Assembly: GCF_000428585.1 (NCBI RefSeq)
Contig: NZ_AUAF01000003.1
Coordinates: forward strand, 44,424-108,423
Reading direction: 5' to 3'
DNA from: Zooshikella ganghwensis DSM 15267
GTDB lineage: Bacteria; Pseudomonadota; Gammaproteobacteria; Pseudomonadales; Zooshikellaceae
DNA: 64,000 nt
Position numbers and translations under genes: made by a program
Shown here: one piece after another, positions 1 to 9,526 of the stretch
Layout of the letters: the number at the start of each line of letters is the position of its first letter
Numbering within the stretch: the stretch's first letter is position 1
Notes under the pieces: generated by a model
Seen by the model: only the letters and a program-made list of their open reading frames with translations
Databases searched by the model: none
Told to the model about the DNA's origin: nothing

Positions 1-353
1 ACTAGCGAAGACTGCACGCTGAGGGCTGAACGATAACCACTGTCCACTCGCTCGATTTCCCTTGCCACCAAGCCATAAGCTACGTTGTTAACATTGGCGC
101 AGCCATAAGCTTCAGGTAATGTACAGCCCAATAAACCTAACCGACCCATTTCACTCATTATTTCACGATGAAAAAATTCTTTACGGAAAGCTTCCTTCAC
201 TCTGGGCGTGAGTTCCTGCTGTGCGTAATCCCGTGCACTATCCCTAATCTGTCGTTCTTCAGAGGACAACTGTTGTTCGATTAATAGCGGGTCTTCCCAA
301 ACAAACTGCGGTTTTTCGACACTCGCGGCTTCTTGATTCATAGTCGTTACCAT
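1..353 (-). CDS. gcdH: Glutaryl-CoA dehydrogenase, N-terminal part (cut by window edge)
   Basis: I translated this stretch by hand; it is open from the window edge. It gives about 117 residues of an acyl-CoA dehydrogenase N-terminal domain. Hallmarks are [18 protein letters not shown] near the start, [16 protein letters not shown], and [20 protein letters not shown], the GcdH signature that precedes the substrate-binding region. GcdH is a cytoplasmic FAD enzyme that oxidatively decarboxylates glutaryl-CoA to crotonyl-CoA in lysine/tryptophan/glutarate breakdown. Two in-frame ATGs compete, at 353 and 341; an AGGG lies just upstream of the first, and neither has a strong ribosome site. The remaining two thirds of the gene lie outside the window. 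No LysR-type regulator gene, a common gcdH neighbour, is seen upstream. Confidence 0.88.
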   Translation of the reverse strand, partial: MVTTMNQEAASVEKPQFVWEDPLLIEQQLSSEERQIRDSARDYAQQELTPRVKEAFRKEFFHREIMSEMGRLGLLGCTLPEAYGCANVNNVAYGLVAREIERVDSGYRSALSVQSSL

Positions 354-1077
354 ACACCCTAAAGCGCTTTATACCCTTTTCTCTTGATATAAATAATCGC
401 TTACCATTTAATGAATATTTATTGTCACTTTTCCTTTATTAGCCGCATTATGCTAAAGCCCCTAAAAAACTACAAGCAGAATGCTGTAGACAAAAATCTA
501 TTGAAACTGAAATATTTCTTTAAAACAAACACCTTAATAATGTAATCCTATCCGAAAAATACTTTCCAGCCCCCCGCGTGGTGTATTCTTGTTCCTACAA
601 AAAAATTAATCTTTAGCGGTAAACTTTGTTCAGTCAAATAAGTTAAAATTTGGTTTTAAGTAGTAACTGCAACTCGTTTAATTTCGATTAAAAAAAAGGA
701 CATAGCTCTTCATAACTTTAAAATATAACAAGCAGCAAACTAAATCTTCACTTAAGACGGCTGTTTAATCCCATTAAAAGCTGTTTACTTCTCATAGCCC
801 CTCATGACCTTTCTCTTAGCACAAAGTTTTTTTATACAACTTCCTAGCTTTTTCTATTCAGATTACTTTAATAAACTTTCACATCATTATTTGAATGGCA
901 TAGCCACTTAAACTGTCCAAAGAATTTACACATTATTGATCATTCATTATACAACCCATTGTTAATTATGGTGCTTGCTTGGGTATTTTTTTTGCTTAGT
1001 AATTCTCGATTTCTGGAGAAATACGAAACCAGTTAGGTAAAAATTTATTTACTCGTTTTATTTGAAAAGGAAGAGTC
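354..1077. other. AT-rich intergenic region between gcdH and a PEP-CTERM gene
   Basis: About 720 bases separate two divergent genes and must hold both promoters. I see no credible coding frame, RNA gene or strong hairpin. An AAGGAAGAG ribosome site closes the region just before the ATG at 1078. Confidence 0.5.
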
Positions 1078-1734
1078 ATGAAGACCTTATTAAAACAGCA
1101 CCAAAATTATTCTATTAACTTTATGGAATATTACAGTGTATTACTTTTAGTATTGCTATTACTAATGACGTGCAATAATGCCAAGGCAGTCCCATTAAAT
1201 TTAACATTGCAGGATACCCCTGATATCAACTCAGCTTTTATCAGCGTTGGTTATGCAGCAGATACTGATACCTTATCGGCGAATGGATTTGCATTAAATC
1301 TTGATGATGACGGTACTCTAGAAGCCATTGCGGGTGGGACCTTTGGTCTAACAGCCACAATTGATTCTACTGGGGCACTTTCTAGCGGAGGGATATTAAG
1401 TATTGGAGGTACGATAGCATCTTTAGGTTTTAATAGTGGAACGTTACTAAGTGGTAGTTTAAGTGCTTTTGGTTTTGGCCTAGCTTCTGACCCATTTGAG
1501 TTTCTATTTACTATCACTGGTGGTGATGCAGCATCTCTTTATGGTGGCATTGGTTCCAATGCTGGGGTTATTCTAAGCCTTGATACAGGTTTTACTGGAA
1601 GTTTTGAAAACAGTTTTCGCGGCACTGGATTAGCAGTTTCTGATGTAGCACCAATCCCTGTACCTACCACCTTAGCGCTTATTTCGTGTGGTTTGTTTGG
1701 GCTAGCGGGTTCATTGCGTAAAAAAATAAAATAA
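1078..1734 (+). CDS. Secreted protein with PEP-CTERM-like sorting tail
   Basis: A 218-residue protein with a long N-region followed by a strongly hydrophobic signal segment (about residues 19-36, ending CNNAKA). The C-terminus has the layout of a PEP-CTERM sorting signal: VPTT at about 194-197, a hydrophobic helix, then the basic end SLRKKIK. The usual VPEP is VPTT here, so it is a variant. Such tails are recognised by an exosortase, which is not in this window. The ATG at 1078 has AAGGAAGAG just upstream; Met16 is a weaker alternative. The Gly/Ser/Leu-rich body has no family I recognise, but residues 120-149 clearly resemble residues 128-160 of the next gene, so the two probably share a domain. 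Confidence 0.75.
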   Translation: MKTLLKQHQNYSINFMEYYSVLLLVLLLLMTCNNAKAVPLNLTLQDTPDINSAFISVGYAADTDTLSANGFALNLDDDGTLEAIAGGTFGLTATIDSTGALSSGGILSIGGTIASLGFNSGTLLSGSLSAFGFGLASDPFEFLFTITGGDAASLYGGIGSNAGVILSLDTGFTGSFENSFRGTGLAVSDVAPIPVPTTLALISCGLFGLAGSLRKKIK

Positions 1735-1755
1735 TTTAATTTTCTGTTTTTATTA

Positions 1756-1788
1756 GTGCAGAAGCTATTCACTGGCTCTGCACTTTTA
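1756..1788 (+). terminator. Possible terminator after the first PEP-CTERM-like gene
   Basis: GTGCAGA at 1756-1762 pairs with TCTGCAC at 1777-1783 and is followed by a short TTTT. The seven-pair stem and short T-run make it plausible but weak. Confidence 0.4.
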
Positions 1789-1932
1789 CGACATAGAAAA
1801 ATAAAAATATAAGAAGGTTACATTTTTTTGCGCAGTTTCGGATAACAACCACAAAAAAGATATTTATGACTTATAAACACTCATTGCAAATTCTGCTTGG
1901 GTATACAGAAAAATAATTAATAGGAGGACCTT

Positions 1933-4900
1933 ATGCTCAGACTTTTTTCTAGGTGTAATGTGAAATCATTTCGCTTTATACGGTATTTAATACTGCTATT
2001 AACGCTTTCAGTTTATGGGGTTGCTATTGCTGAATTGCTTAACATTAATCCATCCTTTCCTGTAATTGCATATAATAACCAGGGCAAGCTAAACTATTCG
2101 GCAAGTACAGGTGTTTTTTCAGTTGACGCAACGCCTTTACTAATTCGCATTAGTGAAAGCTCTCTCCCTGTTGCCATTTCCCCAATGAGCAATGGACCTG
2201 CGGATGTATTAATAAATTTCTCCGTTGATAGTTTTGGTTCTCTTATTGGTGGTGTGCCAGGAGATGATATCGTTATTACTGGCAGTGTGGATTTACCTGA
2301 TTTAGGGACATTTTCAGGCACCTTACTGACCGGCGAGATAACTGCATTTGGTTTTCGAGATACTGGTACAACATCTGACCTTTATGATTTTACCTTCACG
2401 CTGACCGGAGGTGTCATCAGACATTTATTTCCTGGCGAAACAATAGGCGTAACACTTGTCAGTGAGCAGTCCAATTTTACGGGTATCTTTACTGTTGATT
2501 TCGGTGGTGAAGCGAAAGGCAATATTGGATTAGTTTCAACGCCAGATCAGTTAGTCAGTGCTTTAGGTGATCGGGTTTGGGAAGATCTAAACAACAATGG
2601 TATTCAAGACTGTGAAGATACAAATGAAAATGGTGTTATTGGTGATGTTATAGCAGGGGAAGAAAATAACCCACTATTGAGTGACCAAGGTCCAGAGTGT
2701 GGCGGGAAAGCAAATGGAGGGGCTGGCATTGCAGGAGTAGAGGTATTTCTCTATCAACCTGATCAGTTTGGTGATTGTTCAATTCCTTTACCTGTTCCTT
2801 CACAGTATACGAACAGCAATGGTTTTTACTTCTTTGATAACTTAGCGCCTGGCGATTACTGTGTTGTCTTTAATATCAACTCCCTATCAAGTAGTTTTTG
2901 TGACACTGAGGGCTTTTCTCTTGGCTCTCCAAAATTCACCACTGCTAACATAGGTGGAAATGATGATATTGACAGTGATGCCAATCCATTAAATGGTTCT
3001 ACTGATAGCGTCAGCCTGTTTGCAGGTGAGGCTAACTATAGCTTGGATGCAGGTATAGTCTGTCCAGCTAAGCTTGGCAATCTGGTATGGCTGGATGCTG
3101 ACCTGAATGGTCTCCAAAATAGTGAGTCAGGTGTTGAGGGCGTAAGTGTTGGCCTCTATAAGTGTGGTGTAGATGGTATTCCAGGTACATCAGATGATGT
3201 CTTTACCGGTGAAACACGCGTCACAAATGCGCTTGGTGAATATATGTTTGGAGCTGAGCCAGGAGTGCTGGACCTTCCTCCTGGAGACTACTTTTTAAAG
3301 TTTGATCCTGATACTTTGCCATCTGGGTATAGTTTTACTTTACCTAAGAATGGCGATGACAATATTGATAGTGATTGTTTGGCCCCTTCCGGTTTAACGG
3401 CGTGTACAACCTTAGGCTCACGAGGAATAAACTTAAACCAAGACTGTGGTATTAAGCCTGACTGTGGCCTCACAATAGACAAACTGTGTCGTATTGAAGA
3501 GCCAGTAAATACTTCTTCAGATGCTAAGTGTGATGGCAAATTAAAACAGTTCACTGTCACTTGGACTGGTGATCCTATCACAGTGAGTGGACTGCCTAAT
3601 GATGCACCTGGTGGCGTAGTGAATACCAACCAAGAAGTGACATTCTTTGGGCCTTTTGCAAGCAATGATGTGTTTGTAAATATTTCAGGCTCAGTAACGG
3701 GTCAATCAAAGTTTCATATGTCCTGTTCTGATGGTGATATGGATGGCGCTTCAGATACTAATGATGCTCAACCCCAAGTCACTGCTATTGGGCGAGATTG
3801 TGGTAAGAATCAAGGTGATGCAAAAAGTAATGGCGATATAGACTTTATAAATAACTGGTTACTCGAAGGGTTTGTAGACAACAGTGACCAAGTCTTGGAC
3901 TGCACCCTGGATGATAATCCAGCGAGTTATGCTCAGGAATGTAGTTTTACGCTGCAGCCCGGACCAAGTTGTGAGTCATTGGAAGGTAAGCCAGATAGCT
4001 TAACCTTCAGGTACACTGCTGGTGGTTGCAGTGAAAGTGACAACTCACAAGATGCAAGTAAAGCTGTATGTTCAGAGAGCACTGAGGGTAGTGTAGTTTC
4101 AGGACCTATAACGATTGTGTATGCAGGTGGCGATAACGATCTTACCAGTGAGTCCTACACGCTAAGCAAGATAACTGTAGAAGTTGGTGAAGAGTTTACG
4201 GTTAGTGGTGGTTATCGCTCAAACTCGTACATTATGATTAGCGATGGCAGCACATCAGAGTTAAACATGTTCCATACTTCTTGTTCTCAGCCACTAGCCA
4301 CGGGGGATGTATACGGAAGCCTGACATTAATAGGCATTAATGGTCAAACAGGAGGGGCAACAGTTAACTACCAATATTCTGTAAAAAATACTGGAGTGCC
4401 TCTGAAGGACGTATTCGTTGAAGACAGCTTGTTAGGGAAAATAGGCTTACCCTTTGACTTAGGTAGTGGTGAAACCAAGATCCTAAATGCTGGTCCTGTA
4501 ATTCTGAATACATCTACAACAAGTGTGGCAACCGTTAGCTCGTTAAGCTCCTCATGCTCTGGATCTGATACATTGACGGTTAATGCCATCGAGCCAACGT
4601 GTGATATCCAGGTTGCTTTTAAGGAACTCCAGGATGATAAAGTTAAGTACAATCTAACAAATACCAGTCAAATAATGGCAACGCTAGAGAGCTTTATACT
4701 CAACTTTCCCTCTGAATACGGTGTAATTAAAGAGATTAAGTTAGATGGAACGATTTATAAAGCAAGTGAAAGTGAGCTGATAGTTGGCCCAGGAGTACAA
4801 ATAAGTGCCGAAGACTGGACTTCACCCGATACATATCGTCGTGAGTTAGAGCCAGGTGAAACTAGAACCTTAGAGATAGTCTTTACCGTTAAATCTGATG

Positions 4901-5349
4901 ACACTCACTGGGATAATGTGGAAGAGGGAAGCATGCTAACGTTCAAGGAAGGCTGCCAAGTTAGCCTAAGACTACCCAATGCCTGTGATATTGATCGCCC
5001 AACGGAATTAGTTTTTGAGTACACAGCTAATGCGTGTTCTTCAACCACTAATTATCAGGAAGGCAGTTTTGAGTGTGAATCAGGTACTGAGGGTTCCATT
5101 GGAAGTCTGGTTGAAGTAACCATGACCAAGGATGAGAATAAGTTTGCAGTTCAACAATCAGGCTCCGAAGTCAGAATATTCAGAAGTGATGAGATAGGTA
5201 AAGAGTTTCCCTCAGAGATTAAGTACAACATAATTGGTTCCGAAGGAAGCCAGGCTCATGTGCTCCACACATCTTGTTCAAAGCCATTGAATTTAGGTGA
5301 TCAGTTTGGTGCGCTTACGTTAAAAGAGTTCAAGCCAAGGACTAATTAA
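1933..5349 (+). CDS. Large secreted SdrD B-like repeat protein
   Basis: A 1138-residue protein with a strong AGGAGG site upstream of the ATG. A hydrophobic signal segment lies at about 15-33. Residues 40-200 hold a domain matching the PEP-CTERM-like protein encoded just upstream. Two SdrD B-like modules follow: 211-375, starting LGDRVWEDLNNNGIQD, and 381-507, starting LGNLVWLDADLNGLQN. Both are rich in Asp/Asn loops that bind calcium in related adhesins. The rest carries at least two copies of a cysteine-containing module ending HTSCSQPLATGD and HTSCSKPLNLGD (the second at the very C-terminus) plus a more diverged copy. No sorting tail, LPXTG or repeats-in-toxin end is present, so surface anchoring is unclear. 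Likely a secreted or surface adhesin/matrix protein; that role is inferred. Confidence 0.8.
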   Translation: MLRLFSRCNVKSFRFIRYLILLLTLSVYGVAIAELLNINPSFPVIAYNNQGKLNYSASTGVFSVDATPLLIRISESSLPVAISPMSNGPADVLINFSVDSFGSLIGGVPGDDIVITGSVDLPDLGTFSGTLLTGEITAFGFRDTGTTSDLYDFTFTLTGGVIRHLFPGETIGVTLVSEQSNFTGIFTVDFGGEAKGNIGLVSTPDQLVSALGDRVWEDLNNNGIQDCEDTNENGVIGDVIAGEENNPLLSDQGPECGGKANGGAGIAGVEVFLYQPDQFGDCSIPLPVPSQYTNSNGFYFFDNLAPGDYCVVFNINSLSSSFCDTEGFSLGSPKFTTANIGGNDDIDSDANPLNGSTDSVSLFAGEANYSLDAGIVCPAKLGNLVWLDADLNGLQNSESGVEGVSVGLYKCGVDGIPGTSDDVFTGETRVTNALGEYMFGAEPGVLDLPPGDYFLKFDPDTLPSGYSFTLPKNGDDNIDSDCLAPSGLTACTTLGSRGINLNQDCGIKPDCGLTIDKLCRIEEPVNTSSDAKCDGKLKQFTVTWTGDPITVSGLPNDAPGGVVNTNQEVTFFGPFASNDVFVNISGSVTGQSKFHMSCSDGDMDGASDTNDAQPQVTAIGRDCGKNQGDAKSNGDIDFINNWLLEGFVDNSDQVLDCTLDDNPASYAQECSFTLQPGPSCESLEGKPDSLTFRYTAGGCSESDNSQDASKAVCSESTEGSVVSGPITIVYAGGDNDLTSESYTLSKITVEVGEEFTVSGGYRSNSYIMISDGSTSELNMFHTSCSQPLATGDVYGSLTLIGINGQTGGATVNYQYSVKNTGVPLKDVFVEDSLLGKIGLPFDLGSGETKILNAGPVILNTSTTSVATVSSLSSSCSGSDTLTVNAIEPTCDIQVAFKELQDDKVKYNLTNTSQIMATLESFILNFPSEYGVIKEIKLDGTIYKASESELIVGPGVQISAEDWTSPDTYRRELEPGETRTLEIVFTVKSDDTHWDNVEEGSMLTFKEGCQVSLRLPNACDIDRPTELVFEYTANACSSTTNYQEGSFECESGTEGSIGSLVEVTMTKDENKFAVQQSGSEVRIFRSDEIGKEFPSEIKYNIIGSEGSQAHVLHTSCSKPLNLGDQFGALTLKEFKPRTN

Positions 5350-5387
5350 ACCAAGCAATTTTCTTAATCTTGATGTACTTGTTAGTA

Positions 5388-5454
5388 GAGGCTTCTTGTA
5401 AGCTGGGTAAAAATGTAGCAGTGCTAGTTTTTTTTCTCAGCCTACGAGAAGCTC
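5388..5454. repeat. Imperfect inverted repeat next to a dispersed repeat copy
   Basis: Arms at 5388-5407 and 5436-5454 are near reverse complements (GAGGCTTCTTGTAAGCTG against GAGCTTCTCGTAGGCTGAG), with an eight-T run inside the loop. It lies immediately left of the repeat copy at 5458 and may mark the edge of an old insertion. Confidence 0.5.
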
Positions 5455-5457
5455 AAC

Positions 5458-5704
5458 AAGATTGTAAAAGATTATACTCATGCAATGGTTGAACTCATTT
5501 GCTCCTCCCGCAGCAGAAGGCCATCCTTGGTCTCTACTGCTCAATGTTCCTGGCACCTGCTTCACAAACAAATTCAAGCATTGCCATCCCTCTTTGTGCT
5601 ATACCCCAATCTCGCTTAAATCAGTAACAGCAATAGCTCAATGTATATATTATGGGCATTACAAGGTTTGGATAATGGCCGCCGAACTGTTTGCCGCAAG
5701 AAAA
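5458..5704 (+). repeat. Dispersed repeat family, truncated copy 1
   Basis: About 245 bases closely match the copies at 9527 and 11106, including CTCCCGCAGCAGAAG, CATCCTTGGTCTCTACTGCT, TTCACAAACAAATTCAAG and AACTGTTTGCCGCAAG. Both ends present in the full copy are missing. A 104-codon open frame across it is not conserved in the other copies, so I treat the stretch as non-coding. Confidence 0.8.
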
Positions 5705-5867
5705 GTCATTTTTTTAGCAATTCAAGATGCATCAAAAGAGTGGACAATGCCGATTCGAAATTGGAAAGCCGCGCCCAGTATATTTATGATTTAGTTTGAA
5801 GATCAACTCAGATCCTATATTTAAAACTGGGCGTATACACAGAAATATTTACAGTGTCTAATTCACC

Positions 5868-6655
5868 CTATAATAGACCATTGTTATCAAACCATTTTTG
5901 ATGAAGTTTTTTTGTAAACCCCTTCATATCAAGGTGCTTTTTACCATTATCAAAAACATTGATCAGATTTTTAATTGCTATTTTTCCCTTTTTACCAACT
6001 ACAAACTCTTTAGAAGAACCAAAATATGGAGATTTTAAAAACTCCCCTTTTATACTTTTTTTTCAATCATGTAGTCCCAGTTTTCCTCATATCCAGCAAA
6101 GCCATCAACTCGCCTTGCTAGTAATATTGTGAATCCCTGTGCTATTGTATTCACATTAATTTTTTTAAAGTAATTTGCTTCATTAAAAACATCACCGTAG
6201 TTATAATTATTCTTGACAGCAATATGCATATTTTTTAGGCTTTGCATATCATTCCAATCAATAGGCTTTTCTTTTAAGCTATAAACTACAAAATCAGCTC
6301 TATTTATATATTCACTTGAATAATGAAATATTTTTTCTCTTGAAGAATTCCATCCTGTCGGAAACAAAACATCAACTTTTCCTTCTTTGATAAAGTCTAA
6401 TGCTCTTGGCCATGGGAGAACATGAAGCTCAATCGTATATCCCATATGATGGTAACTATTTCTGACAATATCCCATGAATAGCCTTTAAGACTTATAGAG
6501 TTTTTTCCTGGCGATATTACTTCAACTGTGAACTTCTCACTAAAGCGAAAGGGTTCATAATCATGGAGAGTCGCGACTTTAACTATTTTATCGGAACTAC
6601 TAGCTTTCGGTATGAAATAAAAAAATATTGTAATAAATAGTAAGCATATTTTCAT
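5868..6655 (-). pseudogene. Periplasmic solute-binding (SBP_bac_3-like) protein gene with a frameshift
   Basis: The open frame from 6655 encodes a signal peptide (ending PKASS) and a periplasmic binding fold of the amino-acid-binding type: VKVATLHDYEPFRFSE, GYSWDIV, LPWPRALDFIKEGKVDVLFP. It stops after 201 codons at 6050, but an adjacent frame continues the protein to a TAG at 5868-5870 with about 60 more residues, including SPYFGSSKEFVVGKKGK and FTKKLHQKWFDNNG. That is the normal end of such proteins, about 262 residues in all. The switch falls at a run of eight A (T at 6056-6063); nine would restore the frame. It may be a true mutation, phase variation or a sequencing error. No strong ribosome site is visible. 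Binding substrate unknown. Confidence 0.75.
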
Positions 6656-6805
6656 ATTTTTTTAACCATCAAAGAACTTCAGCACCAAATACTACTGCAT
6701 CAATTATAGCTATCAATGATAACTTGCATGCTTTTTAATCGTTAAAGATGATAATTATTAATGCAAAAGTGTAGAGAAATGATACATTTAAGTTAAAGAA
6801 AAAAA

Positions 6806-6895
6806 TACAGTACTCTTTAATATAGCCTAACCCAAACTCAACATATATCAAAAAGTCGAATATTCCACGAGTTAAAACTACTAAAGAATACTGTA
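6806..6895. repeat. 17-bp imperfect inverted repeat with 56-bp spacer
   Basis: TACAGTACTCTTTAATA at 6806-6822 is nearly the reverse complement of 6879-6895 (15 of 17 positions). It sits in an AT-rich gap of more than 450 bases (6656-7118) where I see no gene. Confidence 0.45.
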
Positions 6896-7118
6896 ACATA
6901 GAAGACCCTTGCGACTAAACATATAGCTATATTCCGATTTCATCATATTTAAGTAACTACTAAGCGATTCCCCTTGCATAGGTGAATATACCTATAAAGA
7001 GGTATGATTAATATTTCACTTTAACTAATTATTTATTACACCGTGCGTGCAGCATTTTTGTAAAAAGAAGTGGCGCTCAATACTACAATCCGCTTTAACT
7101 CACTTAAGGGGAAATAGC

Positions 7119-7519
7119 ATGGCAACTTAAAACCTAGCAGGAATCCAAATAATTTACCAGATAGGCCAAAGAAGTATGATTTAAAGGTTTTCTGGAATCA
7201 CCTAATGAAATACTTATTCATGACACCTTTAGCTATTTTTTCTTCCGTCTTTATCCTAGCTCATTTCTTATTATCTATTAAGCTATTCACGAATTACTTC
7301 ATTCAAAAAAAGTCAAATTATATCAATACCCTGCTATTGATTTTTAAAAAAGAGCAATATAGCTGACACGAAATACAACGTTATTGGGTTTATAACAAGC
7401 GGCCAAATTACCGATAGCTCCAAGAGTGGATGGATTTAGCTGAGGTCATTAGAACTGAAACAAAACGAACACAACAAGAACAAAGAGACTCTCTGCTGGC
7501 TGGAATCATGAATATTTAA
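7119..7519 (+). pseudogene. Decayed gene for a small membrane-anchored protein
   Basis: AAGGGG lies upstream of an ATG at 7119, but that frame stops after three codons. One base out of frame, a reading frame from about 7130 gives a coherent protein: NPNNLPDRPKKYDLKVFW, a hydrophobic segment (YLFMTPLAIFSSVFILAHFL), then a polar tail. It is interrupted by TGA at 7364-7366 and TAG at 7415-7417, yet continues sensibly in the same frame (EIQRYWVYNKRPNYR, then LQEWMDLAEVIRTETKRTQQ) to a TAA at 7517. One frameshift and two nonsense codons within about 130 codons indicate a dead gene. I do not recognise the family. A surviving sub-frame starts at ATG 7205 (53 codons). Confidence 0.5.
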
Positions 7520-7715
7520 TGAAGCTAATTAGTATAATGTAAATTTATATGGGATTTCACTGGGCTACTCTAACAGGCTTCCTTGCCTAGTAGAGAGAAT
7601 GAGAGGAGAGAATTGCTGGTCAGTGCTTTAAATAAGTACTTTAAATAGGTAATTTAAAATAGGCACTTAAAACAAATTAACTATAAAAACCCTTATATCA
7701 ATTGAGTGTTATGGT

Positions 7716-7928
7716 TTACATTGGGGAAACATGGCTAGCTAAGTGAGTTCCTTTCCCTTTTCTTGAAAGAAGTAGCCTAACTTCTTGACCTGGTGTTAAT
7801 TGATATCGACCAGGCTCTTTAAAGCTTGAATGATTAATATAAACCTGGATAATACCATCAATATCAATACAGCCAATACCATTATTTTGACAATACCATT
7901 TTACATGACCAACACATTGGGTATTCAT
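7716..7928 (-). CDS. Divergent cold-shock-domain protein
   Basis: A 70-residue protein of the usual CspA size with AAGGAG eight bases before the ATG. Residues 9-21 (VKWYCQNNGIGCI) align with the VKWF...KGFGFI segment that carries RNP1, and VYINHSSF (29-36) aligns with RNP2 VFVHxSAI. LTPGQEVRLLL and the C-terminal strand also fit. Key aromatic RNA-contact residues are altered: the two RNP1 Phe are Ile and Cys, and the RNP2 Phe is Tyr. Nucleic-acid binding is therefore weaker or different, or the protein has another role. It stands alone between a decayed gene and a PEP-CTERM gene. Confidence 0.7.
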   Translation of the reverse strand: MNTQCVGHVKWYCQNNGIGCIDIDGIIQVYINHSSFKEPGRYQLTPGQEVRLLLSRKGKGTHLASHVSPM

Positions 7929-8164
7929 TCTAGTGCTCCTTAATATCTTTCCTTACAATTTTAATTATTTCTTTATAAAAGAGTACTCTATAAGGGTTCT
8001 ACAAACCTTTACCAATATCAAAAAAAACCTTATTTTCTCATTAAAAAACCAAATAACATTATTAAAAAACCTTCTTTATAAAGCCATACTACTTTGCACT
8101 TCTTGGCTTAATATTTCTTACGAATTAACCACAGCTCTACAAAGAAGCAAATACCAGACAATCA

Positions 8165-9034
8165 CTAGTTTTTAAGCTTTCTACGGCTAGCCAATAATAA
8201 ACCCAAGCTTAACAAGGCAACAGAAGTAGGTTCAGGCACTTTAGTTAACCGAGCAAAGGTATATAAATTAGTCGAGGCATTCTCAGCCGTAAAGTAATCA
8301 GGACCCAGTTCAATGGTTGACCCGTCTGCATCAAATGAACTATAAATAAAGAGTTCATAGGCCATGTCATCAATCATTATATCTAATGTCACAGGAAAGC
8401 CTGAGTCAGTGGTCAGTGTGAAAAAGTCATCACAAATAGACCCTCGTGGATTACCAAAAGGGCAGTCGCCTGCATTTAACGTCTCATTGAATGCGATATC
8501 AAATAATGTTACTAACGATGAGCCATAATCAGCAGGCATGACTAAATCATCAGGCACATCAGCATCACCCAATACTGCAGCAGTTGCAACAGCCAGGGGA
8601 ATACCCATTATTTCAGCTGACTGAAATCCAGCCCCTAATGTACTACTCATTGATAATGCTCCTAATATTTGGGCTGTTGCTAAAGTAGCAAATGCTCCAT
8701 TAAGCACATTATTATTATGTGTAATAACTGATAACTCATAAGGTGTATTTAGCGCTTCAATTGCAACAGACTTATGACTGATTAATTGAAGGTTACTTTG
8801 GTCTCCATCTCCAATTGGCTCACCCCAACTTAACTGACTAAAAATATCTAAACCACCATTAAAGTTGGTGTCCGTAATAATGGTTGGTGCAACAAAAGTA
8901 CCTCCACCTACCGTCGCGTTCTGGAAGATACCTGAGCCATCAACTAAAGAAAAGTCAAGAATACTCGCTTGCGTATTTACAGCAGCGGCAAGACAAGAAA
9001 CCGTAAATAGTTTGGCAATGTTAAATGAGCGCAT
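8165..9034 (-). CDS. PEP-CTERM sorting-domain protein
   Basis: A secreted protein of 289 residues. I start it at the ATG at 9034 because AAAGGAGAAAGG precedes it and a clean signal peptide follows (MRSFNIAKLFTVSCLAAAV, cleavage near NTQA). A start at 9082 would add 16 polar residues before the signal. The tail is textbook PEP-CTERM: VPEPTSVALLSLGLLLAS followed by RRKLKN. The body contains Asp-rich stretches and one cysteine pair (CPFGNPRGSIC) but no recognised enzyme domain. Exosortase-dependent processing and export to the surface or matrix is the expected fate; the exosortase is not in the window. Confidence 0.85.
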   Translation of the reverse strand: MRSFNIAKLFTVSCLAAAVNTQASILDFSLVDGSGIFQNATVGGGTFVAPTIITDTNFNGGLDIFSQLSWGEPIGDGDQSNLQLISHKSVAIEALNTPYELSVITHNNNVLNGAFATLATAQILGALSMSSTLGAGFQSAEIMGIPLAVATAAVLGDADVPDDLVMPADYGSSLVTLFDIAFNETLNAGDCPFGNPRGSICDDFFTLTTDSGFPVTLDIMIDDMAYELFIYSSFDADGSTIELGPDYFTAENASTNLYTFARLTKVPEPTSVALLSLGLLLASRRKLKN

Positions 9035-9340
9035 TTTCCTTTCTCCTTTTACATTATTGATTGAGGGTTCAAACCGTTTCACCCCTAATAGTGCAAGGAG
9101 ATTGCCAAAACTGAAAAATATCAGAATATCATAGCGTTACCTATTTATTAGCTGTCCAAAAACCATTTATTGATAAGTGACTCAACAACCAGACAAACAT
9201 AAATAGCAGATTATTAGGATACACGGCATATTCCCTATACTGGTTATGTAAAAAAATGATTAAGTCTAATAAATCCCTGCCCTCCTACACAGTTAATTCC
9301 TCCATGCACAGACAGTTCAGTGGTCCTCACCTCACCTTTA

Positions 9341-9403
9341 CATTCCTGAATAGTTGCCGCTTCCTTGCGACAAACAATTCGACTGTGCGTTATCCAGCCG
9401 TTG
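9341..9403 (-). repeat. Dispersed repeat family, degenerate inverted fragment
   Basis: Read on the minus strand, this matches the right half of the family: GGCTGGATAA, a degraded AACTG segment, then AATTGTTTGTCGCAAGGAAG and CGGCAACTATTC. It is more diverged than the copy 150 bases to its right. The rest of the 9035-9526 gap shows no gene. Confidence 0.6.
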
Positions 9404-9526
9404 GCTCCCCCTGTTGTAAATCGTACGACCACAACGGCTTAATAAATAATGATTAGGGCGCAAAAAAGAGGTTTAGCGAAGGTTATTTGTAAAACACGTT
9501 TCAAAAGTAAGGTGAGCATCACTGGT

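Noticed and set aside
5388..5454. Inverted repeat with T-run considered as a terminator of the SdrD-like gene
   Set aside because: The T-run is inside the loop, not after the stem, so it does not fit an intrinsic terminator.
5480..5794. A 104-codon open frame starting with an ATG
   Set aside because: It lies inside a dispersed repeat copy, has no good ribosome site, and the frame is not preserved in the other copies.
7933..8175. An 80-codon rightward open frame
   Set aside because: It starts with GTG without a ribosome site, has biased AT-rich composition, and overlaps the end of the PEP-CTERM gene.
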